Of a stretch of 43,117 nucleotides of DNA, positions 8,072 to 16,950 are shown piece by piece (position 1 is the stretch's first letter; each line of letters opens with the position of its first letter). Position numbers and translations under genes: made by a program. Below the pieces are notes generated by a model. It ran no database searches. It was not told the DNA's origin and saw nothing but the letters and a program-made list of their open reading frames with translations. This DNA is from Thioalkalivibrio sp. (GTDB lineage Bacteria; Pseudomonadota; Gammaproteobacteria; Ectothiorhodospirales; Ectothiorhodospiraceae): the NCBI RefSeq assembly GCF_007692535.1, contig NZ_REBW01000135.1, positions 1 to 43,117 of the forward strand, in the 5' to 3' direction.

Positions 8072-9568
8072 TCAGGTTCCGCGCTTCGGGCGCAGGGCCG
8101 TGGTCCGCCCGGTCTCCGTGTTCAGTTCGAGCAGTTCCCCGGCACGATCCGGAGGAACTTCCGCCCAGTCGAAACGCCAGCGCCAGTTGCCCTTGGTGGT
8201 TCCCGGAGTGTTCATGCGGTGCGCGCTGCCCAGTTCCAGCGCATCCTGCATCGGGATCACCGCAAGCCGGGCCGGCGATATCATTGCCGCGCGGATCAGC
8301 GCCCAAGGCATGGAGGCGCCCTCCGGCTGACCGAGCTTGTCGAGGACCCGGGTCCGGGCCTCCGGCGGTAGCGAATCGAACCAGCCCCGCGTCGTGTCGT
8401 TGTCATGCGTGCCCGTATACACCACCCCGCGCTCGACGTGGTGCTCGGGGAGATAGGGATTGTCGGGGCCGCCGTCAAAGGCGAACTGCAGGATCTTCAT
8501 CCCGGGCAGCCCGTAGCGGTCACGCAGCGCCGTGACCTCGTTGGTGATCACGCCCAGGTCCTCCGCCAGCAGAGGCAGTTCCCCGAAGCGCTGCAGCAGC
8601 ATCTCGAAGAACGCGGCACCCGGCCCGGGTTTCCATTCTCCACCGATGGCCGTTGGCTCACTCGCGGGAATCGACCAGTAGGCCTCGAAGCCGCGGAAGT
8701 GATCGATGCGCAACGCGTCGAGGCCCTCGAGCGCCCAACCGATCCGCCGCAGCCACCAATCGTAGCCATGCTCGGCCATGTAGTCCCAGCGGTAATGCGG
8801 ATTGCCCCAGCGCTGACCGGTTTCGGAGAAATAATCCGGGGGGACCCCGGCCACCGTGTGCGGCTGGCCGTCCGCGTCCAGGTCGAAGTTCTCCGGATTC
8901 GCCCAGACATCGGCGGAGTCGTGGGCGACAAAGATCGGCATGTCGCCGAGCAGAAGAATGTCACGGGCATTGGCCTGGGCGCGCAGCGCCGACCATTGCC
9001 GGAAGAAAACGAACTGGGCAAAACGGACCGCTTCCAGCGCCTCTTTTGCCTCCGCACGCAACTGCTCCAGCCGCCCCGGCGAACGATGCAGCAGCGGCTC
9101 CGGCCAGGTCCACCAGGGACGGTTGCCTTGCAGCCGCTTGATCACCGCGAACAGGGCGAAGTCTTCCAGCCAGTCGGCCCGGGCCCGGCAGAACTCCAGG
9201 TAGTCCGCCCATCCCGCCCCACCCGCCGCCTCCACGGTTGCGCGCGCTTCCGAGAGCGCCTGCCCGATCGGCGCTCGCGCAGAGGCCGCACGGATCCAGC
9301 CGTCCTTGACCAGCGCTTCCAGATCGATCAGCCGGGTGTCTCCGGCGAAGGCGGAGACGCAGGCGTACGGGGAACCGTCGGCCTGCGGCGGGTTGATGGG
9401 CAGGATCTGCCAGACACTGAAACCGGCTTCCTCCAGCCAGCCGAGGAAACGCCTGGCCTCGGCGCCGATCCGGCCAACCGGTCCCGGACCCGGCAGGGAG
9501 GTGGGATGGAGGATCAACCCCGCGCGGCGTTTCTCCATCAGGCAGTTCTGGAGTTCGGTTTGGCTCAC
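8072..9568 (-). CDS. malQ: 4-alpha-glucanotransferase (amylomaltase, GH77)
   Basis: Transfers alpha-1,4-glucan segments between oligosaccharides and releases glucose. Family motifs are clear: GLILHPTSLPGPGPVGRIG, ILPINPPQADGSPYACVSAFAGD, DMPIFVAHDSADVWANP, LRIDHFRGFEAYW (catalytic Asp), LAEDLGVIT (acid/base Glu) and TGTHDNDTTRGWF. I chose the GTG start (498 aa) because it forms a GTGA overlap with the stop of the GH57 gene, implying translational coupling. The first ATG, 30 bases downstream (MEKRRAGL, 488 aa), lacks a visible Shine-Dalgarno but is a legitimate alternative. It is the last gene of the glgC-GH57-malQ unit, consistent with remodelling glucans released from glycogen. Confidence 0.95.
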   Translation of the reverse strand: MSQTELQNCLMEKRRAGLILHPTSLPGPGPVGRIGAEARRFLGWLEEAGFSVWQILPINPPQADGSPYACVSAFAGDTRLIDLEALVKDGWIRAASARAPIGQALSEARATVEAAGGAGWADYLEFCRARADWLEDFALFAVIKRLQGNRPWWTWPEPLLHRSPGRLEQLRAEAKEALEAVRFAQFVFFRQWSALRAQANARDILLLGDMPIFVAHDSADVWANPENFDLDADGQPHTVAGVPPDYFSETGQRWGNPHYRWDYMAEHGYDWWLRRIGWALEGLDALRIDHFRGFEAYWSIPASEPTAIGGEWKPGPGAAFFEMLLQRFGELPLLAEDLGVITNEVTALRDRYGLPGMKILQFAFDGGPDNPYLPEHHVERGVVYTGTHDNDTTRGWFDSLPPEARTRVLDKLGQPEGASMPWALIRAAMISPARLAVIPMQDALELGSAHRMNTPGTTKGNWRWRFDWAEVPPDRAGELLELNTETGRTTALRPKRGT

Positions 9569-11292
9569 GGGTGTGCCTGCCCCCGTCGCATCGTGCCCCC
9601 GGTCGCCGGATCGCCACCGCCGGTCGAAAGCACCACCGACAGCGACTCCGGAACCGCGAGACCCGCGCGCTGATACAGCGCTGCCAGGTGCCGTCGATAC
9701 AAGGCCTCGAAGTCCCCGACCGAGCCCGCCGGATTGTAGGCGCCGAACCACCAGCACCAGTCGGATCCCTCGCAGATCGCCAGCTGCTCCAGCAGCGCAT
9801 CCGTGTGCAGCTCGGAATGCTGCCGCACCGCGGCATCCACCGCCTGTTTCGCCTCGATCAGGCGATCCCAGCCAAGATTCTTTTCCGGATCGCCGATCCA
9901 GGTGGAGAAGGTTCCGTAGACCCAGCTCCCGGCCACGATGGCCGGGAGTTCGGGGGCGCTCCCGGAACGGAGATCGCAGATGTCAGCAAAGGTGCGCAGG
10001 TTGATGCGCGGATGGTCGGACAGACGCTCGTAGAGACCCTGCAGGAAATGGAAGCCGTTGTCCGGGTAATACTCCCAAGCGTTCTCGCCGTCGAGGATCA
10101 CCGACACCACCCCACCCACGGGGGGCGCATCGACGATGTTTTCCAGGTGATGAATGAAGTCGCCCACGGCGTCGCGCGCATGCCAGTCGGCGTACCGGAA
10201 GCCGATCGCGTCGGACAGTCCATCGTCCCGGAAGAAGGTGAGCATGCGCGTGCCCGCCAGCCCATAAGGCTGGTGCAGCCAGCCGTCGCGCGGGCCTTTC
10301 TCGGCGTCGGGCAGAGCCGCCAGGCTGTTCGCGAGCACGGTCTGGCCGCTCGCCGCCCACGCCAGGCCATATTCATCGAGCAGCTTCAGTGTGGCGGTGC
10401 TGATACCGCCTTCAGAAGGCCAGCAGCCTTTCGGAGCGAAGCCGAAGTGCTTCTGAAAGACCGCGAGGCCGCGCTCGATGTGCCAGCGCACCCGTCCCTC
10501 GCCGTCCGGGTAGACGCGGTGCGTCGGCAGGATCACGTCCGGCATCGCCTCCTCCGCCGACTCGACATCCAGCAGCAGGGGCATGATCGGGTGAGCGTAG
10601 GGGGTGAAGGAGAGTTCGACCCGTCCGGACTCCGCGAGGGCCCGGTAGCGCGGAATGATGTCCCCGAGCACGTATCCGATGAGTTCCAGGAGCTGCCGGC
10701 GCGTGCCGGCGTCGTGTCCTTGTTCCTCGGCCAGCCAGCGCTGGACCTCGGGGTTGTCACGACGCACGGTGGCACCGAGCCAGGCCAGGTGATAGCAGGT
10801 CGCCAGGTCCAGGAAGAAGGCCGCGTCCAGGTGCCGTAGCAGCACCGGGTCCTCCTGCGCTCGTGCCGCGACCGGCGCCAGGCTGCGAAACAGCGGTATC
10901 GTCTCGATCATGCGCGGCGCGTGGGCACGCAGACAGACGCGGATGATCTCTGCCCGGGCAGCGGCATCGGAGGGCACGGACTCCGTCGTCAGCAGCGCCA
11001 GGACCGGGTCCGGAATCGGCTCACCGTGATTCAGAAAATCCTGGATGCGCCGGGCGTAATCCGCGATCTGCTCCAGCAGGATCGGCGCGAAGTTCACCAC
11101 GGCGCGCGCCTCCGGGGCCGCCTCCAGGTGCGCTGCCATATCGGAGTAGTCCTTCATCGCATGGAGGTAGGTCCATGGGAGCGCGTAGGCCTCACGCCCC
11201 TGCTCGAAATACTGCGGCTGGTGCATGTGCCAGCACAGCACGACGTCCAGGCGCGGCTTCGGCGCCTCGGTGGCCGTACGCTTAGCGGACAT
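9565..11292 (-). CDS. GH57 glycoside hydrolase (alpha-amylase/branching-type)
   Basis: 575-aa GH57 protein acting on alpha-glucan. The N-terminal family motif is present ([13 protein letters not shown]); the predicted nucleophile is Glu294 in WPSEGG and the acid/base is Asp401 in [12 protein letters not shown], and a C-terminal helical region carries [14 protein letters not shown]57 includes amylases, 4-alpha-glucanotransferases and branching enzymes that share these motifs, so exact specificity is open. Its ATG overlaps the last 11 bases of glgC and its stop overlaps malQ, which ties it to glycogen metabolism. A GH13 branching enzyme (glgB) is already next door, making an amylase or transferase role somewhat likelier; this is inference. 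Confidence 0.93.
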   Translation of the reverse strand: MSAKRTATEAPKPRLDVVLCWHMHQPQYFEQGREAYALPWTYLHAMKDYSDMAAHLEAAPEARAVVNFAPILLEQIADYARRIQDFLNHGEPIPDPVLALLTTESVPSDAAARAEIIRVCLRAHAPRMIETIPLFRSLAPVAARAQEDPVLLRHLDAAFFLDLATCYHLAWLGATVRRDNPEVQRWLAEEQGHDAGTRRQLLELIGYVLGDIIPRYRALAESGRVELSFTPYAHPIMPLLLDVESAEEAMPDVILPTHRVYPDGEGRVRWHIERGLAVFQKHFGFAPKGCWPSEGGISTATLKLLDEYGLAWAASGQTVLANSLAALPDAEKGPRDGWLHQPYGLAGTRMLTFFRDDGLSDAIGFRYADWHARDAVGDFIHHLENIVDAPPVGGVVSVILDGENAWEYYPDNGFHFLQGLYERLSDHPRINLRTFADICDLRSGSAPELPAIVAGSWVYGTFSTWIGDPEKNLGWDRLIEAKQAVDAAVRQHSELHTDALLEQLAICEGSDWCWWFGAYNPAGSVGDFEALYRRHLAALYQRAGLAVPESLSVVLSTGGGDPATGGTMRRGQAHP

Positions 11293-12547
11293 AGCGTGAG
11301 AGTTGTCCGAGCATCTCGGGCGTTATCACGCGCACGCCCTTCGGGGAAATGAAGAAGTGCCGGGAATCCTCCTTCTCGTCGACGCCGATCTTCATGCCGT
11401 CCGGGATCTGGCAGCCCTTGTCGATCACGCAGCGACGCACCTCGCAGTTCTGTCCGATATGTACGCTGGGCAGAATCACCGAGTCCTGGACCACCGAACC
11501 GGCATCGACCTGCACGTCCGAGAACAACAGCGAATGGCGCACGGTGCTGCCGGAGATAATGCAGCCGCCGGAGACCATCGAGTCGATGGCCATGCCGCGC
11601 CGGTCGTCGTCATCGAAGACGAACTTCGCCGGGGGCCACTGCTCCTGGTAGGTCCAGATCGGCCACTCGCTGTCGTAGAGATTCAACTCAGGCGTCACGC
11701 CGATCAGTTCCAGATTGGCTTCCCAGTAGGAATCCACGGTCCCGACGTCGCGCCAATAGGCCTGCAAGTCGTTCTCATCGTCGCGGAAGGGGTACGCCAT
11801 CACCTTGTACCGGTCGATGATCCCGGGAATGATGTCCTTGCCGAAATCGTGATTGGAACGGCTGTCGTCCGCATCACGGATCAGGCGCTCGAAGAGGAAG
11901 GCGGTATTGAAGACGTAGATGCCCATCGACGCCAGAACGACACCCGGCTTTCCGGGCATCGATGGCGGCTCGTCGGGCTTCTCCAGAAAGTCGGTCACGC
12001 GCCCCTTTTCGTCGACCGCCATGACCCCGAACGCGCGCGCCTGCTCCGGATCCACCTCGAGGCAGCCGACCGTCATGTCGGCCCCGCTCTCGACGTGGTA
12101 GGCGATCATCTGCCCGTAGTCCATTTTGTAGATGTGATCGCCGGCCAGGATCAGCACGTATTCCGGAGCATGCTGCCGAATGATGTCGATGTTCTGATAC
12201 ACGGCATCCGCGGTGCCGGCGTACCAGGAAGTCTCGATCCGCTGCTGCGCCGGCAGCAACTCGATGAACTCGCCGAACTCACCGCGGAGGAAACTCCAGC
12301 CGCGCTGCACGTGCTGGATCAGCGAATGCGCCTTGTACTGGGTCAGCACGCCGATCCGTCGGATTCCCGAGTTGATGCAGTTCGAGAGTGGAAAATCGAT
12401 GATCCGGAACTTGCCTCCGAACGGGACCGCAGGCTTGGCCCGCCACAGGGTCAGGTGCTTGAGCCGCGAGCCGCGACCACCAGCCAGTATCAGCGCGAGT
12501 GTCTCCCGGGTCAGGCGGCTGACGAAGCGTTGCGGTTGGGGATTCAT
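11282..12547 (-). CDS. glgC: Glucose-1-phosphate adenylyltransferase
   Basis: Makes ADP-glucose from glucose-1-phosphate and ATP, the committed and allosterically controlled step of bacterial glycogen synthesis. The 421 aa match the usual length. Seen: the nucleotide-binding [17 protein letters not shown] with [17 protein letters not shown], the substrate region [13 protein letters not shown], the metal site [21 protein letters not shown], and a C-terminal left-handed beta-helix domain ([31 protein letters not shown] written in hexapeptide-like turns). It heads the minus-strand unit and faces glgB across 109 bases. No glycogen synthase gene (glgA) is in the window. Confidence 0.97.
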   Translation of the reverse strand: MNPQPQRFVSRLTRETLALILAGGRGSRLKHLTLWRAKPAVPFGGKFRIIDFPLSNCINSGIRRIGVLTQYKAHSLIQHVQRGWSFLRGEFGEFIELLPAQQRIETSWYAGTADAVYQNIDIIRQHAPEYVLILAGDHIYKMDYGQMIAYHVESGADMTVGCLEVDPEQARAFGVMAVDEKGRVTDFLEKPDEPPSMPGKPGVVLASMGIYVFNTAFLFERLIRDADDSRSNHDFGKDIIPGIIDRYKVMAYPFRDDENDLQAYWRDVGTVDSYWEANLELIGVTPELNLYDSEWPIWTYQEQWPPAKFVFDDDDRRGMAIDSMVSGGCIISGSTVRHSLLFSDVQVDAGSVVQDSVILPSVHIGQNCEVRRCVIDKGCQIPDGMKIGVDEKEDSRHFFISPKGVRVITPEMLGQLSRYVR

Positions 12548-12656
12548 GCGATAATCCTTCGGTCCTTTGATTGAATATCAGTCCACACACTCACTGGACC
12601 GGCCACTCACTCTACCGGTATGGTCGGTGCAAACGTCCAGGTGATTCGACATCAGT
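12548..12656. promoter_or_regulatory. Divergent glgC/glgB control region
   Basis: The 109 bases between the two divergent starts must hold both promoters. It is more AT-rich near glgC (TTTGATTGAATATCAG) than elsewhere in the neighbourhood. A 5-bp inverted pair ACCGG...CCGGT is visible at the glgB side. I could not pick confident -35/-10 pairs for either gene. Confidence 0.4.
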
Positions 12657-14873
12657 ATGACAACAGCCTTGCACAAATGCATCCGCCCACAAGAGGGGGA
12701 ACTGGCCCGATTGCGCGAGGCTCGCTGGCACGACCCGCACCGGCTGCTGGGTCGTCACGCGCTGGATCACGAGACCTGCTGTTTCCGGACCTTCCTGCCG
12801 CATGCCACCGAGGCCTGGCTCATGGTCAGCACCGGCGAGTCGGCGGCGCTGCATCGGGAACCGATGGCTGCGCAGCCGGATTTTCCGGGCCTGTTCACCT
12901 GGACCGGTCCGCTGGCGAGCTGCCCGCTGTACCCGACCGTGCTCTGGGCGGAGGTTAACGGCCGGACGTTACAATTCGTCGATCCCTACAGCTTCCCCCC
13001 GCACATCTCCGATTTCGACCTGCACCTGTTCGGCGAGGGGCGCCATTGGCACGTCCACCGCATGCTCGGGGCGCACATCGAGACGCGGGATGGCGTCACC
13101 GGCGTCCGCTTCGCGGTCTGGGCACCGGCCGCGGAGCGGGTCAGCGTGGTCGGAGACTTCAATCACTGGGATGGCCGCGTCCATCCAATGACGGTGCACG
13201 GCAGCAGCGGGGTCTGGGAACTGTTCATCCCCGGGCTTCCCGACGGAACCCTGTACAAGTACGAGATCCGTAACCGGGATACGGGTCATATTCTATTGAA
13301 AAGCGACCCTTACGGCGCTTCTTTCGAGTTACGCCCGAATACGGCGAGCCGGGTCTTCGGCGGCTCCGGTTATGCCTGGAACGACGAGGCGTGGATGCAT
13401 CGCCGCGATCCCTATGCCTGGAAGCAACGTCCCCTGAGCGTGTACGAGGTGCATCTGGGGTCCTGGCAGCGGGGCGAGGACGGCCGCTTCCTCAGCTACC
13501 GGGAGTTGGCCGACCGGCTGATCCCCTACGTGCGTGACCACGGCTTCACCCATATCGAACTGCTCCCCGTCACCGAGCATCCCTTCGACGGATCCTGGGG
13601 CTATCAGAGCACCGGTTTCTTCGCCCCGACCTCGCGCCACGGCACACCGGACGATTTTCGCTTCCTGGTCGACCAGGCCCACCAGGCGAACATCGGCGTG
13701 CTGCTGGACTGGGTTCCGGGGCACTTCCCCAAGGACAGCTTCGCACTGGCGCGATTCGACGGCACCGCGCTGTACGAACACGAGGATCCGCGCAAGGGCG
13801 AACACCGCGACTGGGGTACCCTGATCTTCAATTACGGACGCTCGGAGGTCCGCAATTTCCTGCTCTCCAGCGCCCTGTGCTGGATCGAGGACTTCCATAT
13901 CGACGGCCTGCGGGTCGACGCCGTCGCATCGATGCTCTACCTCGACTACTCGCGCGAACCAAACGACTGGATCCCGAACGAATACGGCGGCAACGAGAAC
14001 CTCGAGGCCATCACCTTCCTGCGGGAACTGAACCGGACGATACAGACGAATCATCCCGGCATCCTGATGATCGCCGAGGAATCCACCGCCTGGCCCGGCG
14101 TGAGCCGTCCCCCGGAGACCGGGGGGCTCGGTTTCACGATGAAGTGGAACATGGGCTGGATGCACGACACCCTGGAGTACTTCAAGCAGGATCCCGTCTA
14201 TCGTTCGCACCGCCACAATCAGCTGACCTTCGGCATGCTGTATGCGTACACCGAGAACTTCGTTCTGCCCTTCTCCCACGACGAGGTGGTACACGGCAAG
14301 GGCAGTCTGCGCACCCGCATGCCGGGCAACGAATGGCAGCAGCACGCCCAGCTCCGCATGCTGTATGCGTATCAGTGGACTTACCCGGGCAAGAAGCTGC
14401 TGTTCATGGGCCAGGAATTCGGCCAGGGCACCGAGTGGGGCGAAGCCGGGCAACTCGACTGGTATGTGCTCGACTATCCCCTGCACAAGGGCCTGCTGAG
14501 CCTGGTGCGGGACCTGAACCACCTGTACCGGGACGACCCGGCGCTGCACGAGCGCGACTTCGAGCCGGAGGGTTTCGCGTGGCTGGACTGCGACGACGCC
14601 AGCCGCTCGGTACTCAGCTATCTGCGCCGGGGCAGCCACTCCAATCTCATCGTGGTGCTGAATTTCACGCCGGTCGAGCGCTTCAACTACGAGATTCCCG
14701 CGCCCCACGCAGGCTATTGGCGGGTGTTGATGAATACCGACTCCGAGTTCTACGGGGGAGCCTCGCGCGGCTCCGGCGGCGCCATGGCCGAGGCACAGCC
14801 CTACCGCGGATTCCCCGCGACCCTGCGCCTGGACCTGCCCCCGCTCGCGGTCCTCATCCTGGCCCCGGAATAG
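12657..14873 (+). CDS. glgB: 1,4-alpha-glucan branching enzyme (GH13)
   Basis: Introduces alpha-1,6 branches into glycogen. The 738 aa are typical for proteobacterial GlgB. Order: N-terminal module (about 10-105), CBM48 beta-sandwich ([25 protein letters not shown]), GH13 barrel, and C-terminal all-beta domain. Catalytic residues are visible: nucleophile Asp421 in [13 protein letters not shown], acid/base Glu474 in [15 protein letters not shown], and the transition-state pair in [24 protein letters not shown] and [12 protein letters not shown] are GlgB signatures. The start is the ATG after a weak CAGG Shine-Dalgarno. It is divergent from glgC, so synthesis and branching genes may share control. 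A tRNA gene follows 74 bases downstream. Confidence 0.97.
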   Translation: MTTALHKCIRPQEGELARLREARWHDPHRLLGRHALDHETCCFRTFLPHATEAWLMVSTGESAALHREPMAAQPDFPGLFTWTGPLASCPLYPTVLWAEVNGRTLQFVDPYSFPPHISDFDLHLFGEGRHWHVHRMLGAHIETRDGVTGVRFAVWAPAAERVSVVGDFNHWDGRVHPMTVHGSSGVWELFIPGLPDGTLYKYEIRNRDTGHILLKSDPYGASFELRPNTASRVFGGSGYAWNDEAWMHRRDPYAWKQRPLSVYEVHLGSWQRGEDGRFLSYRELADRLIPYVRDHGFTHIELLPVTEHPFDGSWGYQSTGFFAPTSRHGTPDDFRFLVDQAHQANIGVLLDWVPGHFPKDSFALARFDGTALYEHEDPRKGEHRDWGTLIFNYGRSEVRNFLLSSALCWIEDFHIDGLRVDAVASMLYLDYSREPNDWIPNEYGGNENLEAITFLRELNRTIQTNHPGILMIAEESTAWPGVSRPPETGGLGFTMKWNMGWMHDTLEYFKQDPVYRSHRHNQLTFGMLYAYTENFVLPFSHDEVVHGKGSLRTRMPGNEWQQHAQLRMLYAYQWTYPGKKLLFMGQEFGQGTEWGEAGQLDWYVLDYPLHKGLLSLVRDLNHLYRDDPALHERDFEPEGFAWLDCDDASRSVLSYLRRGSHSNLIVVLNFTPVERFNYEIPAPHAGYWRVLMNTDSEFYGGASRGSGGAMAEAQPYRGFPATLRLDLPPLAVLILAPE

Positions 14874-14932
14874 GTGCCGGCCACCCGCACGCCACCGGCC
14901 ATCACCTGCTTCCCCGAAGGCCCCACCACTGC

Positions 14933-14938
14933 TATCAT
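14933..14938 (+). promoter_or_regulatory. Candidate -10 box of the tRNA-Ala gene
   Basis: TATCAT matches the sigma-70 -10 consensus at 5 of 6 bases and sits 9 bases before the mature tRNA 5' end. The -35 region is poorly conserved (CTTCCC about 18 bases upstream), so the call rests mainly on position. Confidence 0.4.
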
Positions 14939-14947
14939 TCCCCTTTT

Positions 14948-15023
<76 letters not shown>

Positions 15024-15039
15024 ATGCATCAATAGAATC

Positions 15040-15065
15040 AGGCACCTACGGGTGCCTTTTCTTTT
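15040..15065 (+). terminator. Rho-independent terminator of tRNA-Ala
   Basis: Stem GGCACC-TACG-GGTGCC (7 bp including an outer A-T pair) followed by a T-rich run TTTTCTTTTC. It starts 17 bases after the tRNA CCA end. A classical intrinsic terminator. Confidence 0.88.
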
Positions 15066-15076
15066 CACCCCCACCA

Positions 15077-15367
15077 CCGGGGTCGGACCAAGCCAACCCA
15101 CTGGTTTTTCTGAACAAATGGCAAAAAAACACCCCCCCATAAGGCCTTAACGGGCCATTTTTGGCATCAAAAACGGCGCCTCAAGGTCGGAACCCCTGCC
15201 ACGCCCATTCCGGGTGACGATTCGCTACTGACATCGACCGGAAAACTCGATCCCTCCGCCTATGCGACCGTTTTGGGGGTCAAAAAGGACCGTATAAGGC
15301 GCCCATTCACCCGTTTTTACACCTATTATTCCATTTGTAACAACGACTTGGCTTGGTCCGACCCCGG
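15077..15367. repeat. Foldback (MITE-like) element with 20-bp perfect inverted ends
   Basis: The ends, starting CCGGGGTCGGACCAAG at 15077 and ending CTTGGTCCGACCCCGG at 15367, are perfect 20-bp inverted repeats. Similarity continues inward: ACAAATGG (15114-15121) pairs with CCATTTGT (15331-15338), and a stretch with ACGGGCCATTTTTGG...CAAAAACGG on the left resembles the complement of CCGTTTTGGGGGTCAAAAAGG on the right. The whole 291 bp is thus an imperfect long inverted repeat with no convincing gene. It fills the space between the tRNA terminator and the CPBP protease gene; its right end abuts that gene's upstream region. A diverged arm copy lies near 18.65-18.74 kb. No target-site duplication is obvious. 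Confidence 0.72.
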
Positions 15368-15383
15368 GGTTCGCAACGATCGA

Positions 15384-16115
15384 ATGAGAGAGCGAGGTGC
15401 TAAGACGAGAGCGCTGGCAGAGGCGCTGACGATTGTCCTCGTCGCGGCGGCTGTGGCGGTCGTGCTGCCGCTGGCGGTCATCACTGCAGTGGCGGCGGCG
15501 GGCATCGTGCTCCAGCCGGCGCTCGTGATCGTGCTTTCCATCGTGCTCACCCAGGGCGTGAGCTTCGGGGGTGTGGCGCTGCTTTACCTGGCGCTCCGAA
15601 GCGGCAGGATACACGTTCCGCTGAGGTGGCCGACGTCCAACGATCTGCGATGGATAGCCGGAGGCTCGGCGCTTGCGCTCGCTGCACTGAGCGTCGGTTT
15701 ACTCGTGGTGTCGCTTCTCGGTCTTGGCGTCGGCGAACACCGGATTCATGAGATCGGCGTAGAGCACCCCGAAGTTTTTCTTCTGCTCATACCGCTTTCG
15801 TTCCTGCTCATCGGGCCGGGTGAGGAACTCCTGTTTCGCGGCTTGGTACAAGGCCGCCTCCGCCAGGCTTTCGGTGCCGGCGCCTCGATCGCCCTCGCCT
15901 CGGTAACGTTTGCGGCTCTGCACGTCGTGGCGCTCAGCGGCCCGCTTGCTGCCCGCCTCACCACGGTGGCCGTACTCGTGTTGCCAAGTCTGGTTTTTGG
16001 CCTCGCATACGAACGCAGCGGCAACATCGCGGTGCCGGCGGTGATCCACGGCATTTACAATGCCATACTCTTTGCCGTGAGCTTCGCCGCGATACCGGCC
16101 GAGACCGGTGGTTGA
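15384..16115 (+). CDS. CPBP-family intramembrane metalloprotease (Abi/CAAX-like)
   Basis: 243-aa polytopic membrane protein with about six hydrophobic helices. The CPBP (Pfam Abi) motifs are intact: motif 1 GPGEELLFRGLVQGRLR (Glu147, Glu148, Arg152), motif 2 with His180 in FAALHVVALSG, and motif 3 with His222 and Asn226 in VPAVIHGIYNAI. These are the metal-binding and catalytic residues of Rce1-type glutamic/metalloproteases. I start at the ATG giving MRERGAKTRALAEAL; the frame is open upstream but enters the foldback repeat. Members process or degrade membrane proteins, and some are linked to bacteriocin immunity; the substrate here is unknown. It converges on the SLT lipoprotein gene. Confidence 0.85.
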   Translation: MRERGAKTRALAEALTIVLVAAAVAVVLPLAVITAVAAAGIVLQPALVIVLSIVLTQGVSFGGVALLYLALRSGRIHVPLRWPTSNDLRWIAGGSALALAALSVGLLVVSLLGLGVGEHRIHEIGVEHPEVFLLLIPLSFLLIGPGEELLFRGLVQGRLRQAFGAGASIALASVTFAALHVVALSGPLAARLTTVAVLVLPSLVFGLAYERSGNIAVPAVIHGIYNAILFAVSFAAIPAETGG

Positions 16116-16160
16116 CCGCGGTTAAGGCTCCCTCAGAACCAGGACGGGTTCGCGTGTGTT

Positions 16161-16811
16161 CTAGCGGCAGAACGGAGCGAACTGGTAGAACCGACGGCAG
16201 CGGAACTCGGATTCGCAGGCGGCCAGCTGGCTCTGGTAGCGGTCGGCGCGCTCGGCGACCTGGCCTGCCGCCCGCTGCACGCCGGGCTTGCTGCGCCAGG
16301 TTCCGCGATTGTAGCCGCCCTGGCCCTCGTGATAGGCGAGGTAGAGGTGCTCGGCATTCTGCAGCGAGACCCCTGTCATCCGGTTCGTCCGGACGTTGTA
16401 CCAGCCGATAAAGTCGGTGGCATGCTTCATGTGTGTGCGTCGCGCGGTCCGGCTGCCGGCATCCGCGCGATACTCGCCCCAGACCGGGTCCTGTGCCTGG
16501 GCATACCCATAGGCGGACGAGGGTCGACGCCAGGGCACGATACCCAGCAGGCGCTTGCGATCCGGCCGCACGTGGCTGCGGAACGACGATTCCTGCTGGA
16601 TGAAGGCCATCTGGGTGGCGATCGGCGTGCCCCACTTCTGCTCGGAGTCCCGGGCGTAGTCATACCAGCGCGGATGTTCGCGAAAGATTTCGCAAAGGTT
16701 GTCCTGTTTCGGCGGCGGAGCGGGCCGAAGTGTCGCACAACCGGCAATTAGCCCGATCAGCACCAGTACCAGCAGTGTACGGACCACGGTGGCCCCACAG
16801 GGAAATCGCAT
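16161..16811 (-). CDS. SLT lytic-transglycosylase-like lipoprotein
   Basis: 216 aa. A signal peptide ends in a lipobox, LIAGC (Cys25), so the mature protein is probably a lipid-anchored envelope protein. The following domain is lysozyme-like: predicted catalytic Glu74 in AFIQQESSFRSH, then SAYGYAQAQDPVWGEY, HATDFIGWYN, and LAYHEGQGGYNRGTW, matching the order E-S-S-F / G-x-x-Q / N / Y-H-x-G of SLT transglycosylases. It would cleave peptidoglycan between MurNAc and GlcNAc. The C-terminal tail holds two Cys (CESEFRC) that may form a disulfide. It lies 139 bases downstream of the patatin gene on the same strand. Confidence 0.82.
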   Translation of the reverse strand: MRFPCGATVVRTLLVLVLIGLIAGCATLRPAPPPKQDNLCEIFREHPRWYDYARDSEQKWGTPIATQMAFIQQESSFRSHVRPDRKRLLGIVPWRRPSSAYGYAQAQDPVWGEYRADAGSRTARRTHMKHATDFIGWYNVRTNRMTGVSLQNAEHLYLAYHEGQGGYNRGTWRSKPGVQRAAGQVAERADRYQSQLAACESEFRCRRFYQFAPFCR

Positions 16812-16950
16812 CTGCTCCGAATCTCCCGATTCAAGGTTCACTCGGGCCGCCAGTATAGCGAACGTTGCCGGGCGCCCCGTCCCGAACCCGCGGGTCCATC
16901 GTCTTCGGGAAAGATGGGTATCTTGTTTTTGTGGTGATGCGGGGCTCTGG

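Noticed and set aside
15273-15383. An N-terminal extension of the CPBP protease
   Set aside because: The extension is translated from the foldback repeat arm (the same translated pattern appears antisense at 18.6 kb), so the downstream ATG is the believable start.
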